Source: Candidatus Enterococcus ferrettii
GTDB taxonomy: Bacteria > Bacillota > Bacilli > Lactobacillales > Enterococcaceae
Direction: 5' to 3'
Assembly (NCBI RefSeq): GCF_017377655.1
Contig: NZ_JAFREL010000002.1
Coordinates: 1-64,000 of the forward strand
Length of the DNA stretch: 64,000 nucleotides
The notes under the pieces are model-generated. The model was not told where the DNA came from. It did no database searches and was given only the letters and a program-made list of their open reading frames with translations. The stretch's first letter is position 1. Each line of letters begins with the position of its first letter. Both the position numbers and the translations under genes were made by a program. Shown piece by piece: positions 8,507-17,364 of this stretch.

Positions 8507-9976
8507 ATGAAGCCATCCATTTATATTGGGTTAGATATTGGGACCACATCAATTAAGATTTCTGCGGTTACCCAAGAATTGACACCAGTCTATGAAATGC
8601 AATATGCGTATGACTATCTTACTCCTTGTAAAGGCTGGACAGAGATCGATCCAGATACTTGGGTAGAAATTGCCTTGGAAGGGCTGAAAGAGCTCTTCCA
8701 GCACGTTCCTGCCGAAACGGTCGCAGGGATTGGGATCACTGGCCAGATGCACACGACCGTGTTTGTAGACAAACACGGTTTTTCTGTCCGACCAGCCATT
8801 ATGTGGAATGATAATCGTACCAAAAATAGTTTGCCAGTTATCAAACAAACGCTGATAACAAATCCTCAGACTGCTCACATATCTAAAATTGTCTCAACCG
8901 GAAGTCCTTTAGCTAGTTTGCTTTGGGTAAAAGAAAATGAGCCAGAAAGCTACCAGCAGATTAGCAAATTTTTGATTGCTAAAGATTATATAAAACTGAA
9001 GTTGACTGGAACCTATTCGACCGATTATTGCGATGCCTCTACTTCTTCTTTATATGACTTAACAACGGATCAATGGTCAAAAGAGGTGCAGGAGCTGTTC
9101 GAGCTTGATACTGAAATATTCCCGTCGATTCAACCAGCATCAACGGTTGTTGGCATTTTGACTCCCGAGGTGTGTGAACGACTAGGGATTGAACAGCAGT
9201 TGCCCGTTGTATCAGGAACGGGCGACAATGTAGCATCGGCTTTGGTGTCTGGCAGTTTTAAACACGATCAGCCGTTGGTTTCTTTAGGGACCTCGGGGGT
9301 AGTAGTAATTCCTAATAGTCAGCACCAGTTAAAAAAAGTAGGAAAAAATGTGGTTGCCAAAATTACTAAAGACGACCGATCAATCATCACCCAAGGAACC
9401 GTTCAGGCGGGAGCAAAGGTAAACAGCTGGTGGTTGGAAAATATTTTGTATACGAAGGAATATGCAAAAGAGCAAAATCAGATTTCTAAGGAATTATTAG
9501 GCGAAAACGATGTCCTTTTCTTTCCTCATATGAATGGAGAAAAAACCTTATTTGCTAATCCACATCTAAAGGGTGCCTTTGTTGGCTTAAGTCTGGAAAC
9601 GACGAGAGAAGAAATGTACTTAGCTGTGCTGGAAGGGTTAGCCTTCGGAATTCGGCAGCTGTTCAAATCAATGCGAAATGAAGAACAGCCAGAATATTTT
9701 ACGATAGTTGGAGGAGGCGCCAAAAGTGATTTATGGATTAAACTATTTGCTAATATTCTCGGTTACCCCATCAAGCGTGTGTTAGCTGCACAAGAAGCAG
9801 TTCACGGAGCTGCAATTTTAGCAATGATGGGTGTGGAGGGTTTCGTTGATTTTCCCGAGGTAGATTATCAGTTGGTTCAGCCAGACCCGATGCTTGTAAA
9901 AAAATACAATGGGCGCTACCAAAGCTATCTAAAATTGACACAGCTGTTTCTACTTGCAGGAGGTGACGAAAATTGA
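8507..9976 (+). CDS. FGGY-family carbohydrate kinase (first copy)
   Basis: A 489-residue kinase with the FGGY/xylulokinase architecture: GLDIGTTSIK N-terminal phosphate loop, GITGQMHTTVF, PAIMWNDNRT, the GTGDNVASA segment with the expected catalytic Asp, and C-terminal IVGGGAKSDLW. It transfers ATP phosphate to a sugar. An FGGY kinase beside a PTS is odd because the PTS already phosphorylates the substrate; together with two bisphosphate-type aldolases it suggests phosphorylation of a ketose phosphate. It is a close paralogue of the kinase at 34074, sharing runs such as LLIAKDY-like and DYCDASTSSLYD. Confidence 0.85.
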   Translation: MKPSIYIGLDIGTTSIKISAVTQELTPVYEMQYAYDYLTPCKGWTEIDPDTWVEIALEGLKELFQHVPAETVAGIGITGQMHTTVFVDKHGFSVRPAIMWNDNRTKNSLPVIKQTLITNPQTAHISKIVSTGSPLASLLWVKENEPESYQQISKFLIAKDYIKLKLTGTYSTDYCDASTSSLYDLTTDQWSKEVQELFELDTEIFPSIQPASTVVGILTPEVCERLGIEQQLPVVSGTGDNVASALVSGSFKHDQPLVSLGTSGVVVIPNSQHQLKKVGKNVVAKITKDDRSIITQGTVQAGAKVNSWWLENILYTKEYAKEQNQISKELLGENDVLFFPHMNGEKTLFANPHLKGAFVGLSLETTREEMYLAVLEGLAFGIRQLFKSMRNEEQPEYFTIVGGGAKSDLWIKLFANILGYPIKRVLAAQEAVHGAAILAMMGVEGFVDFPEVDYQLVQPDPMLVKKYNGRYQSYLKLTQLFLLAGGDEN

Positions 9977-10521
9977 AAGAATGTCTGATATGCAAAACAT
10001 CTTTACGTTTCATCAAGTTTAAGTGTGCGGATGGCTATGTCTGCAAGAATTGTTATGAAAAAGCCAGCCAAAATTTCAGCCAAACTATCAAGAATAGAAC
10101 CAAAGAAGAATTGCTTAAACAGTTTGACACAGCTATCGAAGTTAAAGAAGAAGCTGCTTTTGAGATTTCCCGTAAAATTAATCAGCTGCTTCTTTTCGAT
10201 GATAAAAACCAGCAATTTTGTCTGCCTAATCATAAAAAGTACACCAAGGAGGACTTAAAACCGGAAATTTATCCTTTTTCAGCTATCATTAATTGTCAGA
10301 TGATGGAGGAACAGATAGAAAAAGTAGTGAAGAAAAAGAAGCAGACGCTAGGGTGTATCAAAGTCGTTCTGACTCTTGATCAAGGGGAAAAAGTAACACG
10401 AGCTATCTGGCTGATTCCCAATTTTATTAATACAACCAGTATGCCATATCAAACCATGAAATCCTTAGCTGAGAATGTTGTGAACGAAATCAATCAGTCG
10501 AGAGAGGGAATCTTATGTTAG
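9973..10521 (+). CDS. Zinc-knuckle protein of unknown function (DUF4428-like)
   Basis: A 182-residue protein with an N-terminal zinc-knuckle pattern: Cys4-x2-Cys7 and Cys24-x2-Cys27. The rest is a mixed helical/strand domain without recognised catalytic residues. The TTG start at 9973 overlaps the kinase stop by 4 bp and has a textbook AGGAGGTGA site, so it is translated with the operon. N-terminal knuckles of this kind resemble DUF4428. The role in sugar use is unknown; it might be regulatory or a chaperone. Confidence 0.65.
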   Translation: MKECLICKTSLRFIKFKCADGYVCKNCYEKASQNFSQTIKNRTKEELLKQFDTAIEVKEEAAFEISRKINQLLLFDDKNQQFCLPNHKKYTKEDLKPEIYPFSAIINCQMMEEQIEKVVKKKKQTLGCIKVVLTLDQGEKVTRAIWLIPNFINTTSMPYQTMKSLAENVVNEINQSREGILC

Positions 10522-11393
10522 CAGATTTAAAAGAAGTATTGGTCAAAGCCCGATCAGAGAAAATTGCGATTGCAGCCTTCAATGTTCCTAATTTGGAAAT
10601 GGTACGAGCCGCTATCTCAGCAGCTGAGCAATTAAACCTGCCAGTGATTCTACAGCATGCAGAAGGCCATGACAGCTTGATTCCTTTAGAAGAAATTGGA
10701 CCGATTATGTTGCAATATGCCAAACAGAGCAAGGTACCAGTAGTCGTTCATTTAGATCATGGGAAAAGCTTTGCGGCAATTGTTCGTGCGATGAAATTAG
10801 GTTTTACTTCAGTGATGATCGATGCTTCGGACCTTCCTTTTGAAGAGAATATTGCCCGTACAAAGGAAATTGTCAAAATTGCTCATAGTTTAGGTGTGAG
10901 TGTCGAAGCTGAATTGGGCCATGTCTTCACCTCTTCTTTAGGTGGTGGAGAAGGAAGAGTCCCCGATGATAATGAAATTGGTAATATTGATATCTATACT
11001 GACCCGGCCCAGGCCAAGCAATTTGTGGCAGCCACTGGAGTTGATTGCCTAGCCATCGCCTTTGGAACAGTCCACGGGATTTATCTAAATGAACCGAAAC
11101 TGGATTTGAATCGGGTGGAGGAAGTTTACAAGGAGGTAGGAATCCCTTTAGTCATGCATGGTGGTTCAGGTGTCAGTGCTGCTGATTACCAACGTGCAAT
11201 CGATAAGGGGATCGCCAAAATCAACTACTACACTTATGCGAACAAAGCAGGTGGGGCTAAAACAAAGGACTTTTTAACCGAAGCATCGCAGGAATACTTT
11301 TTAGAAGACTGCGTGATTGCAGCAACTGAAGCGGTAAAAGCAGATTACTTAGACGCTATGCAAGCCTTTAGCAGAAATAAAAAGAATTTGTAA
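10515..11393 (+). CDS. Class II ketose-bisphosphate aldolase (second type)
   Basis: A 292-residue zinc aldolase with FNVPN, HLDHGKSF, MIDASDLPF, VEAELGHV, TVHGIY and MHGGSG. It differs from the copies at 2081 and 36223 in the loop after VEAELG (GGGEGRVPDD instead of the GKEDDHV type). The start overlaps the preceding gene by 7 bp. Two different aldolases in one operon suggest either different bisphosphates or different stereochemistry. It ends the operon; no strong terminator was seen directly after it. Confidence 0.85.
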   Translation: MLADLKEVLVKARSEKIAIAAFNVPNLEMVRAAISAAEQLNLPVILQHAEGHDSLIPLEEIGPIMLQYAKQSKVPVVVHLDHGKSFAAIVRAMKLGFTSVMIDASDLPFEENIARTKEIVKIAHSLGVSVEAELGHVFTSSLGGGEGRVPDDNEIGNIDIYTDPAQAKQFVAATGVDCLAIAFGTVHGIYLNEPKLDLNRVEEVYKEVGIPLVMHGGSGVSAADYQRAIDKGIAKINYYTYANKAGGAKTKDFLTEASQEYFLEDCVIAATEAVKADYLDAMQAFSRNKKNL

Positions 11394-11889
11394 TAGGCTG
11401 ACTAAATCTGTCGCTTGATGACCGAAGCAGCACATTTTTCCCAAGCATGAGAGCTGTAAAAAATTTGGCTCTACAATATCCAGTGTTGGTGGCAGCAGTT
11501 GTCGCTAACACTTTTTTGTATACTTCAAAAAGCATTTGTTCTACAGTAAATCCAAAAAGATTCCAGTGAGATAGAAAAAGCCCTCTCCCAATACTAAACC
11601 AATGCTGATTTTCAGATCACATTACGGACAAATGGAGTGGTATTTTTACGAAGAAGGACAAAAGTATGGATAAAGTATTTGAACGATTCTACAAGAATGA
11701 TGCGAACAAAAAGGTGTGCATAGTTAAGAACGATTTTTAGCTTAAAAGTAAACAACTGGTTTGCAGTGATTATTTGAGAGGGAGTAAAGGGATTAAGAAG
11801 CCGTTTAAAGGTTCATCCTTAGCTACTTTTCCAGCAGTTCAGTATAATGAACTTGAATGGAAACACTTAGCCGAAAGGATGATGAAGGA
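11394..11889. other. Gene-poor decayed-looking stretch
   Basis: No convincing intact gene. Two short similar stretches (around 11480-11500 and 11540-11570, both with a TTCTAC/CTCTAC core and a CCAGTG end) look like remnants of a mobile or duplicated sequence. A 24-codon reading at 11666 contains VFERFYKND, which faintly resembles a histidine-kinase F-box, but nothing around it supports a kinase. A TATAAT at 11843-11848 is a possible -10 box for the next gene; its -35 region is weak. Confidence 0.35.
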
Positions 11890-12843
11890 ATGACACTAAC
11901 AACAGATATTTACTATCACGGAGAAGAAAAGAAACATTCTTTCTTTGAAGGCTGGTACTTAAAACATCAAGTAGATCAACATGCTTATGCTTTTATTCCA
12001 GGGATTTCTATTGAGAAAGATGGAAGTAAACACCCCTTTATTCAAATTATACATGATGAAAGCTCCCATGTGATTCATTTTTCTGAGGATGAATTTTTTG
12101 CTGAAAAAGATCGTTTTTATGTGCGGATTGGAAATAATGTCTTCGGAGAAGAAGGAATTTCGTTGGATATCCAGGATGAGAAAGAAAACCTGTTTATTTC
12201 AGGTCAACTTACGTATGGTCCGTTTTCTCCAATTCAACGCAGCAAATTTTCCCCAAGTATAATGGGTCCTTTTTCTTATCTAAGCTTTATGGAATGCTAT
12301 CATGGAATTTTAAGCATGTCACATTCTCTACAAGGGAGTCTCCAATGGAATGACCAAAGGATAGATTTTTCTAGAGGAACAGGATATATTGAAAAAGATT
12401 GGGGAACATCATTTCCTAAAGCTTATATATGGTCACAATCGAATGAGTTCCAACCAAAGGATGCTCAGTTTTTCTTTTCACTGGCAGACATTCCTTTTAT
12501 AGGTTTTGAATTTTTAGGATTGATTTGTGTGTTAGTTATCGACGGAAAAGAATATCGAATTGCGACTTATTATGGAGGAAAAGTTGACTCAATCACGCGC
12601 GACAATGAGCAACTGTCAATTATTCTCAAGCAAAAGAATAGGGTACTGAAAATAATGGTTGATAGTAAATTCGGCCACGATTTGATGGCTCCAAGTCAAG
12701 GTGAAATGAATCGGATTATCCGCGAAAATGCGAATACAACCATAAACATCGAGCTTACTGAACAAGGAAAACAGTTGTTTAAAGGTGAAGGTCGGATGGC
12801 GGGCTTTGAAGAGGTAGGACAGGTTGGTTCTTTCAAGTACTAA
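11890..12843 (+). CDS. Tocopherol cyclase-like protein
   Basis: About 317 residues. The sequence shows features I associate with the tocopherol cyclase/lipocalin-like family (PF14249): FFEGWYLKH at the N-terminus, FIPGIS, the GPFSYLSFMECYHG region, and the central EKDWGTSFPKAYIWSQSN segment, all beta-rich. Plant members cyclise prenylquinones; bacterial members are mostly uncharacterised. ATG 11890 is favoured over 11857 because the latter would start almost at the transcription start predicted from the TATAAT at 11843. No signal peptide or membrane span. It stands alone between the PTS operon and the LacI genes. Confidence 0.65.
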   Translation: MTLTTDIYYHGEEKKHSFFEGWYLKHQVDQHAYAFIPGISIEKDGSKHPFIQIIHDESSHVIHFSEDEFFAEKDRFYVRIGNNVFGEEGISLDIQDEKENLFISGQLTYGPFSPIQRSKFSPSIMGPFSYLSFMECYHGILSMSHSLQGSLQWNDQRIDFSRGTGYIEKDWGTSFPKAYIWSQSNEFQPKDAQFFFSLADIPFIGFEFLGLICVLVIDGKEYRIATYYGGKVDSITRDNEQLSIILKQKNRVLKIMVDSKFGHDLMAPSQGEMNRIIRENANTTINIELTEQGKQLFKGEGRMAGFEEVGQVGSFKY

Positions 12844-12956
12844 TCGGAATAGCTGCTTTTGAAAAAGTATTTTAGGGATTATTTTTGTCGTAGATAAGAC
12901 TAAATGTAGTGAACAAAAGAAGGCTTGCCAATAGTGTACTTAGATTTTATAACAAG

Positions 12957-12994
12957 TCCCTATCCTCTGACTTTGTATAGTAAGCGGATAGGGA
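12957..12994. terminator. Hairpin after LacI remnant
   Basis: A perfect 9-bp inverted repeat (TCCCTATCC at 12957-12965 with its complement at 12986-12994) lies directly beyond the minus-strand LacI remnant. No long T-run follows on either strand, so it is a weak terminator candidate. Confidence 0.4.
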
Positions 12995-13001
12995 TAAGAG
13001 G

Positions 13002-13651
13002 TTATTTTTCGGTTGATTCTCTGAGTACTAATGATACTGGTACAACAATGGATTGTCCCGTTTCAGTTTTATTATCGATCAGATTTATCAGATTTTCCAC
13101 AGCTTTAAATGCGATAGTATCTGTATCTTGCTTGATCGAAGAAAGCGTTGGGCTGGAGTAACGATCCTGAGGCATATCGTCGAAGCCGATTATTTTTATT
13201 TCAGAGGGGACATCTTTGTGCATTCTCTTGAGTGCAACGATCAATTCTAAAGCGATTAAGTCATTGATTGCAAAAAGTCCATCTGTATCTGGATTAGCAG
13301 TAAGAAAAGCAGTCAGCTCAGAATTGAACTGTTCAGATAAAACGTCTGTAATGAAAACACTCTGCGTAGTGTCAAAACTGAAATTGTTCTTCTTCAACGC
13401 ATCTTTGAAGCCATTATACCGCTCTTTTGCGGATGGTGATTTCCGTTTATGCATGACGATCACAGGATGTGTCACACCGTTTTGAATCAGAGTCTCGGTT
13501 GCCTCGAATGCACCTTGATAATGATTAGAAGAGATAAAGATCGTATTCTTTTTATCCAAAGGTTCTCTATCGATGCAAATGTAAGGAGTCTTTTTCTCAG
13601 ATTGAGAATAATCGAAACCAAATGGAAAAAGGTCTAGGAATCGTTGAAATT
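13002..13651 (-). pseudogene. LacI-family regulator lacking its DNA-binding domain
   Basis: The open frame encodes the effector-binding part of a LacI/GalR regulator: LFPFGFDYSQSE, PYICIDRE, NDLIALELIVALKR, KIIGFDDMP and the normal C-terminal end. Upstream in frame there is a stop near 13650 and no helix-turn-helix, so roughly the first third is missing. Starting at the internal ATG (13559) would give a 185-residue sugar-binding fragment that cannot bind DNA. It is convergent with nothing and divergent from the intact LacI gene at 13962, of which it is a distant paralogue. Confidence 0.75.
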
Positions 13652-13895
13652 AACTATCGTCAAAACAGCTTTTTCCGTTTTAGTAGTTGCTAATTAGTTG
13701 CTTTGTTAAGTAAATAATGTTACTAGAGCATCTCGTTAGAGAGATAATAAACTAACTATTAGAATTATTTGAAATAGTCTAACGTATAATAATTTAAGTA
13801 TTAACTGATTACTGATATCCATGAACAAAATATAAATAGTTAGGTGGAATTTTTTTATTTTTCTTGTCCGTACCAAACAAAATATTTCTATACAA

Positions 13896-13924
13896 TTGGA
13901 ATCGTTTCCTTTTTTTGGTATAAT
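13896..13924 (+). promoter_or_regulatory. Promoter and cre/LacI-type operator of the LacI gene
   Basis: A -35 box TTGGAA (13896-13901) and a -10 box TATAAT (13919-13924) are 17 bp apart. The sequence 13897-13910 matches the degenerate cre consensus on the minus strand (AGGAAACGATTCCA) and overlaps the -35 box. It could be bound by CcpA or by the LacI protein itself, giving autoregulation. Confidence 0.65.
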
Positions 13925-13961
13925 GAGACTTGGAATTCTTTTGAAAGGAGTGGTTTGTGAA

Positions 13962-14930
13962 GTGAAAGCTACTATGAAGGATGTTGCAGCATTAGCAGGG
14001 GTTGGTGTTGGCACAGTATCTAGAGTAATTAATGGCGTAAAGGTGAAAGAGGTTACTAAAGAAAAAGTGATGGCAGCCATAAGCGAGCTTAACTATGAGC
14101 CTGACGAGTATGCCAGAGGTCTGAAAACGAATAGCAGCAATACTATCGCTCTTATTTTACCTACGATTTGGCATCCTTTTTTTTCAGAGTTTGCTTATTA
14201 TGTAGAGGAGGCTCTTAGCCTAAAAAATTATAAACTTTTTTTGTGTAATGCCGATGGCAATGCGGAGAAAGAAAAAGAATATATCCAAATGGTTAAGCAA
14301 AGTAAAGTGGATGGAATTATCGGTATTACCTATTCGGACATTGATAAATATGTATCATCAAACTTGCCATTTGTCAGTATAGATCGGCATTTTTCGGAAC
14401 AAGTTTCTTATGTTACTGCAGATAATTTTTTAGGCGGACAGATAGCTGCTCAAGAATTACTTAATCGAAACTGTAAAAATTTATGTTATGTTGGGGGTGT
14501 TTCGCCTTATCCTAATGAAACGAACAATCGTAAAGCTGGCTTTTATAATATTTGTGAGGAAAATAAAGTAGCTGTGAAGGTGCTTGATATGCCCGAACCA
14601 ATTAGTAATTTAGACGAGCAATTGCACACTTTTTTCGTTGATAATCCTGAGATTGATGGTATTTTTACTATCAATGATTTCATGGCTTTGGATGTCATAA
14701 AAGCCCAAAATAGACTTGGAAAGGAAGCACCAAAGGATTTTCAAATTATCGGGTGTGATGGAATCAAACTATCGTTACAAAGAGACTATTTACTATCAAC
14801 CATCGTACAGCCAATAGAGGAGATGGCCAAAGTTTCGGTAGAGACGATCGTAGCAATGATTTTGAATGAAGAACCGCCTAAACGGGTGGTATTACCGGTT
14901 TTCTTTCATGCCGGAGAGACGACAAAATAG
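13962..14930 (+). CDS. LacI-family repressor of the fructoside operon
   Basis: A 322-residue regulator. From the GTG at 13962 the product begins MKATMKDVAALAGVGVGTVS, the classic LacI helix-turn-helix, followed by the hinge helix and a periplasmic-binding-like effector domain (VDGIIGITY, DNFLGGQIAA, GIFTINDFMALDVI, IIGCDGI). AAAGGAG lies 11 bp upstream. It sits immediately before the ABC/GH32/fructokinase operon and most likely represses it through the GAAACGTTTC palindromes at 15012 and 15044, with a fructose-derived sugar as inducer. Confidence 0.88.
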   Translation: MKATMKDVAALAGVGVGTVSRVINGVKVKEVTKEKVMAAISELNYEPDEYARGLKTNSSNTIALILPTIWHPFFSEFAYYVEEALSLKNYKLFLCNADGNAEKEKEYIQMVKQSKVDGIIGITYSDIDKYVSSNLPFVSIDRHFSEQVSYVTADNFLGGQIAAQELLNRNCKNLCYVGGVSPYPNETNNRKAGFYNICEENKVAVKVLDMPEPISNLDEQLHTFFVDNPEIDGIFTINDFMALDVIKAQNRLGKEAPKDFQIIGCDGIKLSLQRDYLLSTIVQPIEEMAKVSVETIVAMILNEEPPKRVVLPVFFHAGETTK

Positions 14931-14931
14931 T

Positions 14932-14959
14932 AAAAATCGTTTTTTAACGATTTTTTTTT
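14932..14959 (+). terminator. Rho-independent terminator after LacI gene
   Basis: AAAAATCGTT pairs with AACGATTTTT across a short T loop, followed by a run of T residues. It separates the regulator from the operon promoter. Confidence 0.8.
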
Positions 14960-14968
14960 GTAGCTATG

Positions 14969-15055
14969 TTGACAGAAAACGATTTCAATGATATCTTAAA
15001 GTCAATAAATTGAAACGTTTCCAATTTGATTTGCATTAAAACGGAAACGTTTCAA
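14969..15055 (+). promoter_or_regulatory. Promoter with cre site and paired operators
   Basis: A -35 box TTGACA (14969-14974) and a -10 box TATCTT (14992-14997) have a 17-bp spacer. The spacer and -35 edge contain AGAAAACGATTTCA (14974-14987), a full match to the degenerate cre consensus WGNAARCGNWWNCW. Downstream, TTGAAACGTTTCC (15010-15022) and its exact reverse complement (15043-15055) are centred 32 bp apart, about three helical turns, fitting cooperative LacI-type binding in the leader. This implies both induction by the substrate and carbon catabolite repression. Confidence 0.8.
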
Positions 15056-15073
15056 AAAAATAGGAGGAACATC

Positions 15074-16390
15074 ATGAAAAAACGAGTGTTAGCATTTGCA
15101 GCAATTTTAGCTTTAACAGCTGGAGGTTTGGCAGGATGCGGTGGCAGTAAGGAAAAAGGTTCAGGCAGCAGCGATCCGGGGGAAATTAAAATTTGGGTTC
15201 AATTTTCTGATGAAACGCCTGAAGGAAAGGCTTGGTCCGAGATTGTGGACAATTTTAATGATGAATATGCCGGTGAATATAAAGCTGTGACTGAGTACAT
15301 TCCTCGTAGCGGCAGCGGTGGAGGATACGAAGATAAAGTGAACGCCGCAGTTACAACCAATAGTCTTCCTGATGTTATTACTTTAGATGGCCCCAACACT
15401 GCTGCTTATGCTCACTCAGGAGTTATTGCTCCTTTAGATGATTATCTAAAAGATGCTGATATGGATGATGTATTAGACAGTATTGTTCAGCAAGGAACTT
15501 ATGATGGAAAAATGTATGCTTTTGGTTTCTCGGAATCTAATGTAGGTGTTTATTATAATAAGTCGCTGTTTAAAGATGCGGGCATTACAGAAGATCAATT
15601 ACCAACGTTGGAGGATCCGTGGACTTGGACTGAATTCCAAGCGATTTGCCAAAAATTGACTGATAAATATAAAACACCTGCAATTGACATGCAAATGGCC
15701 TCTGGAGATGAAATGCTGACCTATGCATATACACCATTTGTGTGGTCGAATGGCGGTGATGTGGTTAATGATGATGGAACCAAAGCAGAGAACTATTTTA
15801 ACGATAAAAAATCTGTCGAAGCGTTGGAATTTCTTCAAGGATTGGTAAAAAAAGAATACACCACAATCAGTCCTATTGAAAAAGGATTCGAAACCGGAAA
15901 ATATGCGATGCTGTTGAGCGGTTCTTGGACAATGGCAGACTTGGAAGAAAACTATCAAGATATTGACTATGGTATTTTACCTTACCCTGTTTCAGATGCA
16001 ACTGGTGAATTAGTCTCACCAACCGGCAGCTGGCAATTGGCAATGACTGAAAAAACGGAGAAAAAGGATGCTTCAGCGGCTTTTATTAAATTTGCAACCA
16101 ATACAGAGTCTAGTCGTATCATGAGTTTAGGAAACAGCGTTCTGCCTATCAGAAATTCAACGGTTGAATTAATCAAAGACGATGTATCAGAAGGAATGAA
16201 GGTACTGATTAAACAAAACCAAATTTCTGGACATGCCCGCCCGGTGGTTGTGGCGTATCCGCAAGTGTCCAGAGCCTTCCAGCAAGCGGTTCAAGATGTT
16301 AGCTATTTTGAAGAAAATCCGGATGTACAGAAAGTAGCGGATAGTCGTGCTGCTGAAATGCAACAGGCAATTAATACTTCATTGAAATAG
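15074..16390 (+). CDS. ABC sugar-binding lipoprotein
   Basis: A 438-residue extracellular solute-binding protein (family 1, MalE/MsmE type). The signal peptide ends in a lipobox Leu-Ala-Gly-Cys22, followed by a Gly/Ser linker, so it is lipid-anchored outside the membrane. Family features include IKIWVQFSDE, NAAVTTNSLPDVITLDGPN, GKMYAFGFSESNVGVYYNK and the Trp-rich ligand region. With the GH32 enzyme and fructokinase downstream, the ligand is probably sucrose, kestose or another fructo-oligosaccharide. ATG 15074 has an AGGAGG site. Confidence 0.9.
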   Translation: MKKRVLAFAAILALTAGGLAGCGGSKEKGSGSSDPGEIKIWVQFSDETPEGKAWSEIVDNFNDEYAGEYKAVTEYIPRSGSGGGYEDKVNAAVTTNSLPDVITLDGPNTAAYAHSGVIAPLDDYLKDADMDDVLDSIVQQGTYDGKMYAFGFSESNVGVYYNKSLFKDAGITEDQLPTLEDPWTWTEFQAICQKLTDKYKTPAIDMQMASGDEMLTYAYTPFVWSNGGDVVNDDGTKAENYFNDKKSVEALEFLQGLVKKEYTTISPIEKGFETGKYAMLLSGSWTMADLEENYQDIDYGILPYPVSDATGELVSPTGSWQLAMTEKTEKKDASAAFIKFATNTESSRIMSLGNSVLPIRNSTVELIKDDVSEGMKVLIKQNQISGHARPVVVAYPQVSRAFQQAVQDVSYFEENPDVQKVADSRAAEMQQAINTSLK

Positions 16391-16402
16391 ATTTTTCTGA
16401 AG

Positions 16403-16457
16403 CAGCTGCTGACAGAAAGAGCCTAGCCAGAGCTTGACGATTTCAGCAGCTGTTTTT
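16403..16457 (+). terminator. Intercistronic attenuator hairpin
   Basis: CAGCTGCTGA (16403-16412) pairs with TCAGCAGCTG (16443-16452), followed by five T residues. It lies between the binding-protein gene and the permease genes and would give more binding protein than membrane protein, a common arrangement. Confidence 0.65.
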
Positions 16458-16479
16458 CCATATAAAGGAGGACAATCGA

Positions 16480-17364
16480 GTGTTAAAAAAACCGACAATG
16501 AAAGACAATCTGATAGGTTACGGATTTCTAGCACCAGCATTGCTGTTACTGACCATTTTTCTAATTATCCCCGTAATCATGGTAATTTATTATGCTTTTA
16601 CTGATTACTATCTACTAACACCAGATGCTAGACAGTTTATCGGCTTGGAAAATTTCAAGCGGCTGTTCGACGATCCAATTTTTGTAAAAAGTATTTGGAA
16701 TACGGCTAAATTTGTTGTTTGTATTATTCCCGTCCAGTTGGGAGCCGCTCTAGGAATGGCAATTATTATCAATAAAAAGCGCAAGGGAAATATTTTTTTT
16801 AAAGTAGCCTTTTTTGCACCAGTTGTGATGTCTTTAGTCGTTATTTCGATTTTATGGCTGTACCTGTTGAACCCTAACGAAGGCCTAATCAATACCTTAT
16901 TTGCAAAGATTGGAATTGCTTCGCAGCCTTTTTTGACTAGCCCGAAACAAGCAATGTATACGATTGTTTTCGTATCAGCATGGCAAGGCGCAGGATATCA
17001 GATGCTGCTGTTTTTAGGTGGGATGCAAAATATTCCTCAAGATGTTTACGAAGCAGCAGAAATTGACGGTTTTTCTAAATTTCAGCAATTTCGTTATATT
17101 ACTATGCCCTTATTGAAGCCAACTGCAATTTTTATTCTTCTTACAACTTTAATTTCGGCGTTTAAGCTGATTATTCAGCCGATGGTAATGACTCAAGGAG
17201 GCCCAATGAATTCTACCATGACGATGGTGTATTACATTTACCAAACTGGTTTTACTGACCGGATGGTAGGCTACTCCAGCTCTATTGCATTAATCTTTAC
17301 CACTATGATTGGTTTAATCACAATTGCTCAAAGAAAATTGGTGAAGGAGGATGATCCAGCATGA
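16480..17364 (+). CDS. ABC sugar permease, MalF/MsmF type
   Basis: A 294-residue membrane protein with six hydrophobic segments and the EAA-loop region (EAAEIDGFSKFQQFRYITMPLLKP) that docks the ATPase. The GTG start at 16480 has an AAAGGAGG site. It ends in a 4-bp ATGA overlap with the next permease gene. Confidence 0.9.
   Translation: MLKKPTMKDNLIGYGFLAPALLLLTIFLIIPVIMVIYYAFTDYYLLTPDARQFIGLENFKRLFDDPIFVKSIWNTAKFVVCIIPVQLGAALGMAIIINKKRKGNIFFKVAFFAPVVMSLVVISILWLYLLNPNEGLINTLFAKIGIASQPFLTSPKQAMYTIVFVSAWQGAGYQMLLFLGGMQNIPQDVYEAAEIDGFSKFQQFRYITMPLLKPTAIFILLTTLISAFKLIIQPMVMTQGGPMNSTMTMVYYIYQTGFTDRMVGYSSSIALIFTTMIGLITIAQRKLVKEDDPA

Noticed and set aside
11666..11740. Histidine-kinase fragment (VFERFYKND)
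   Set aside because: Only one short motif-like string, without neighbouring kinase boxes in any frame.
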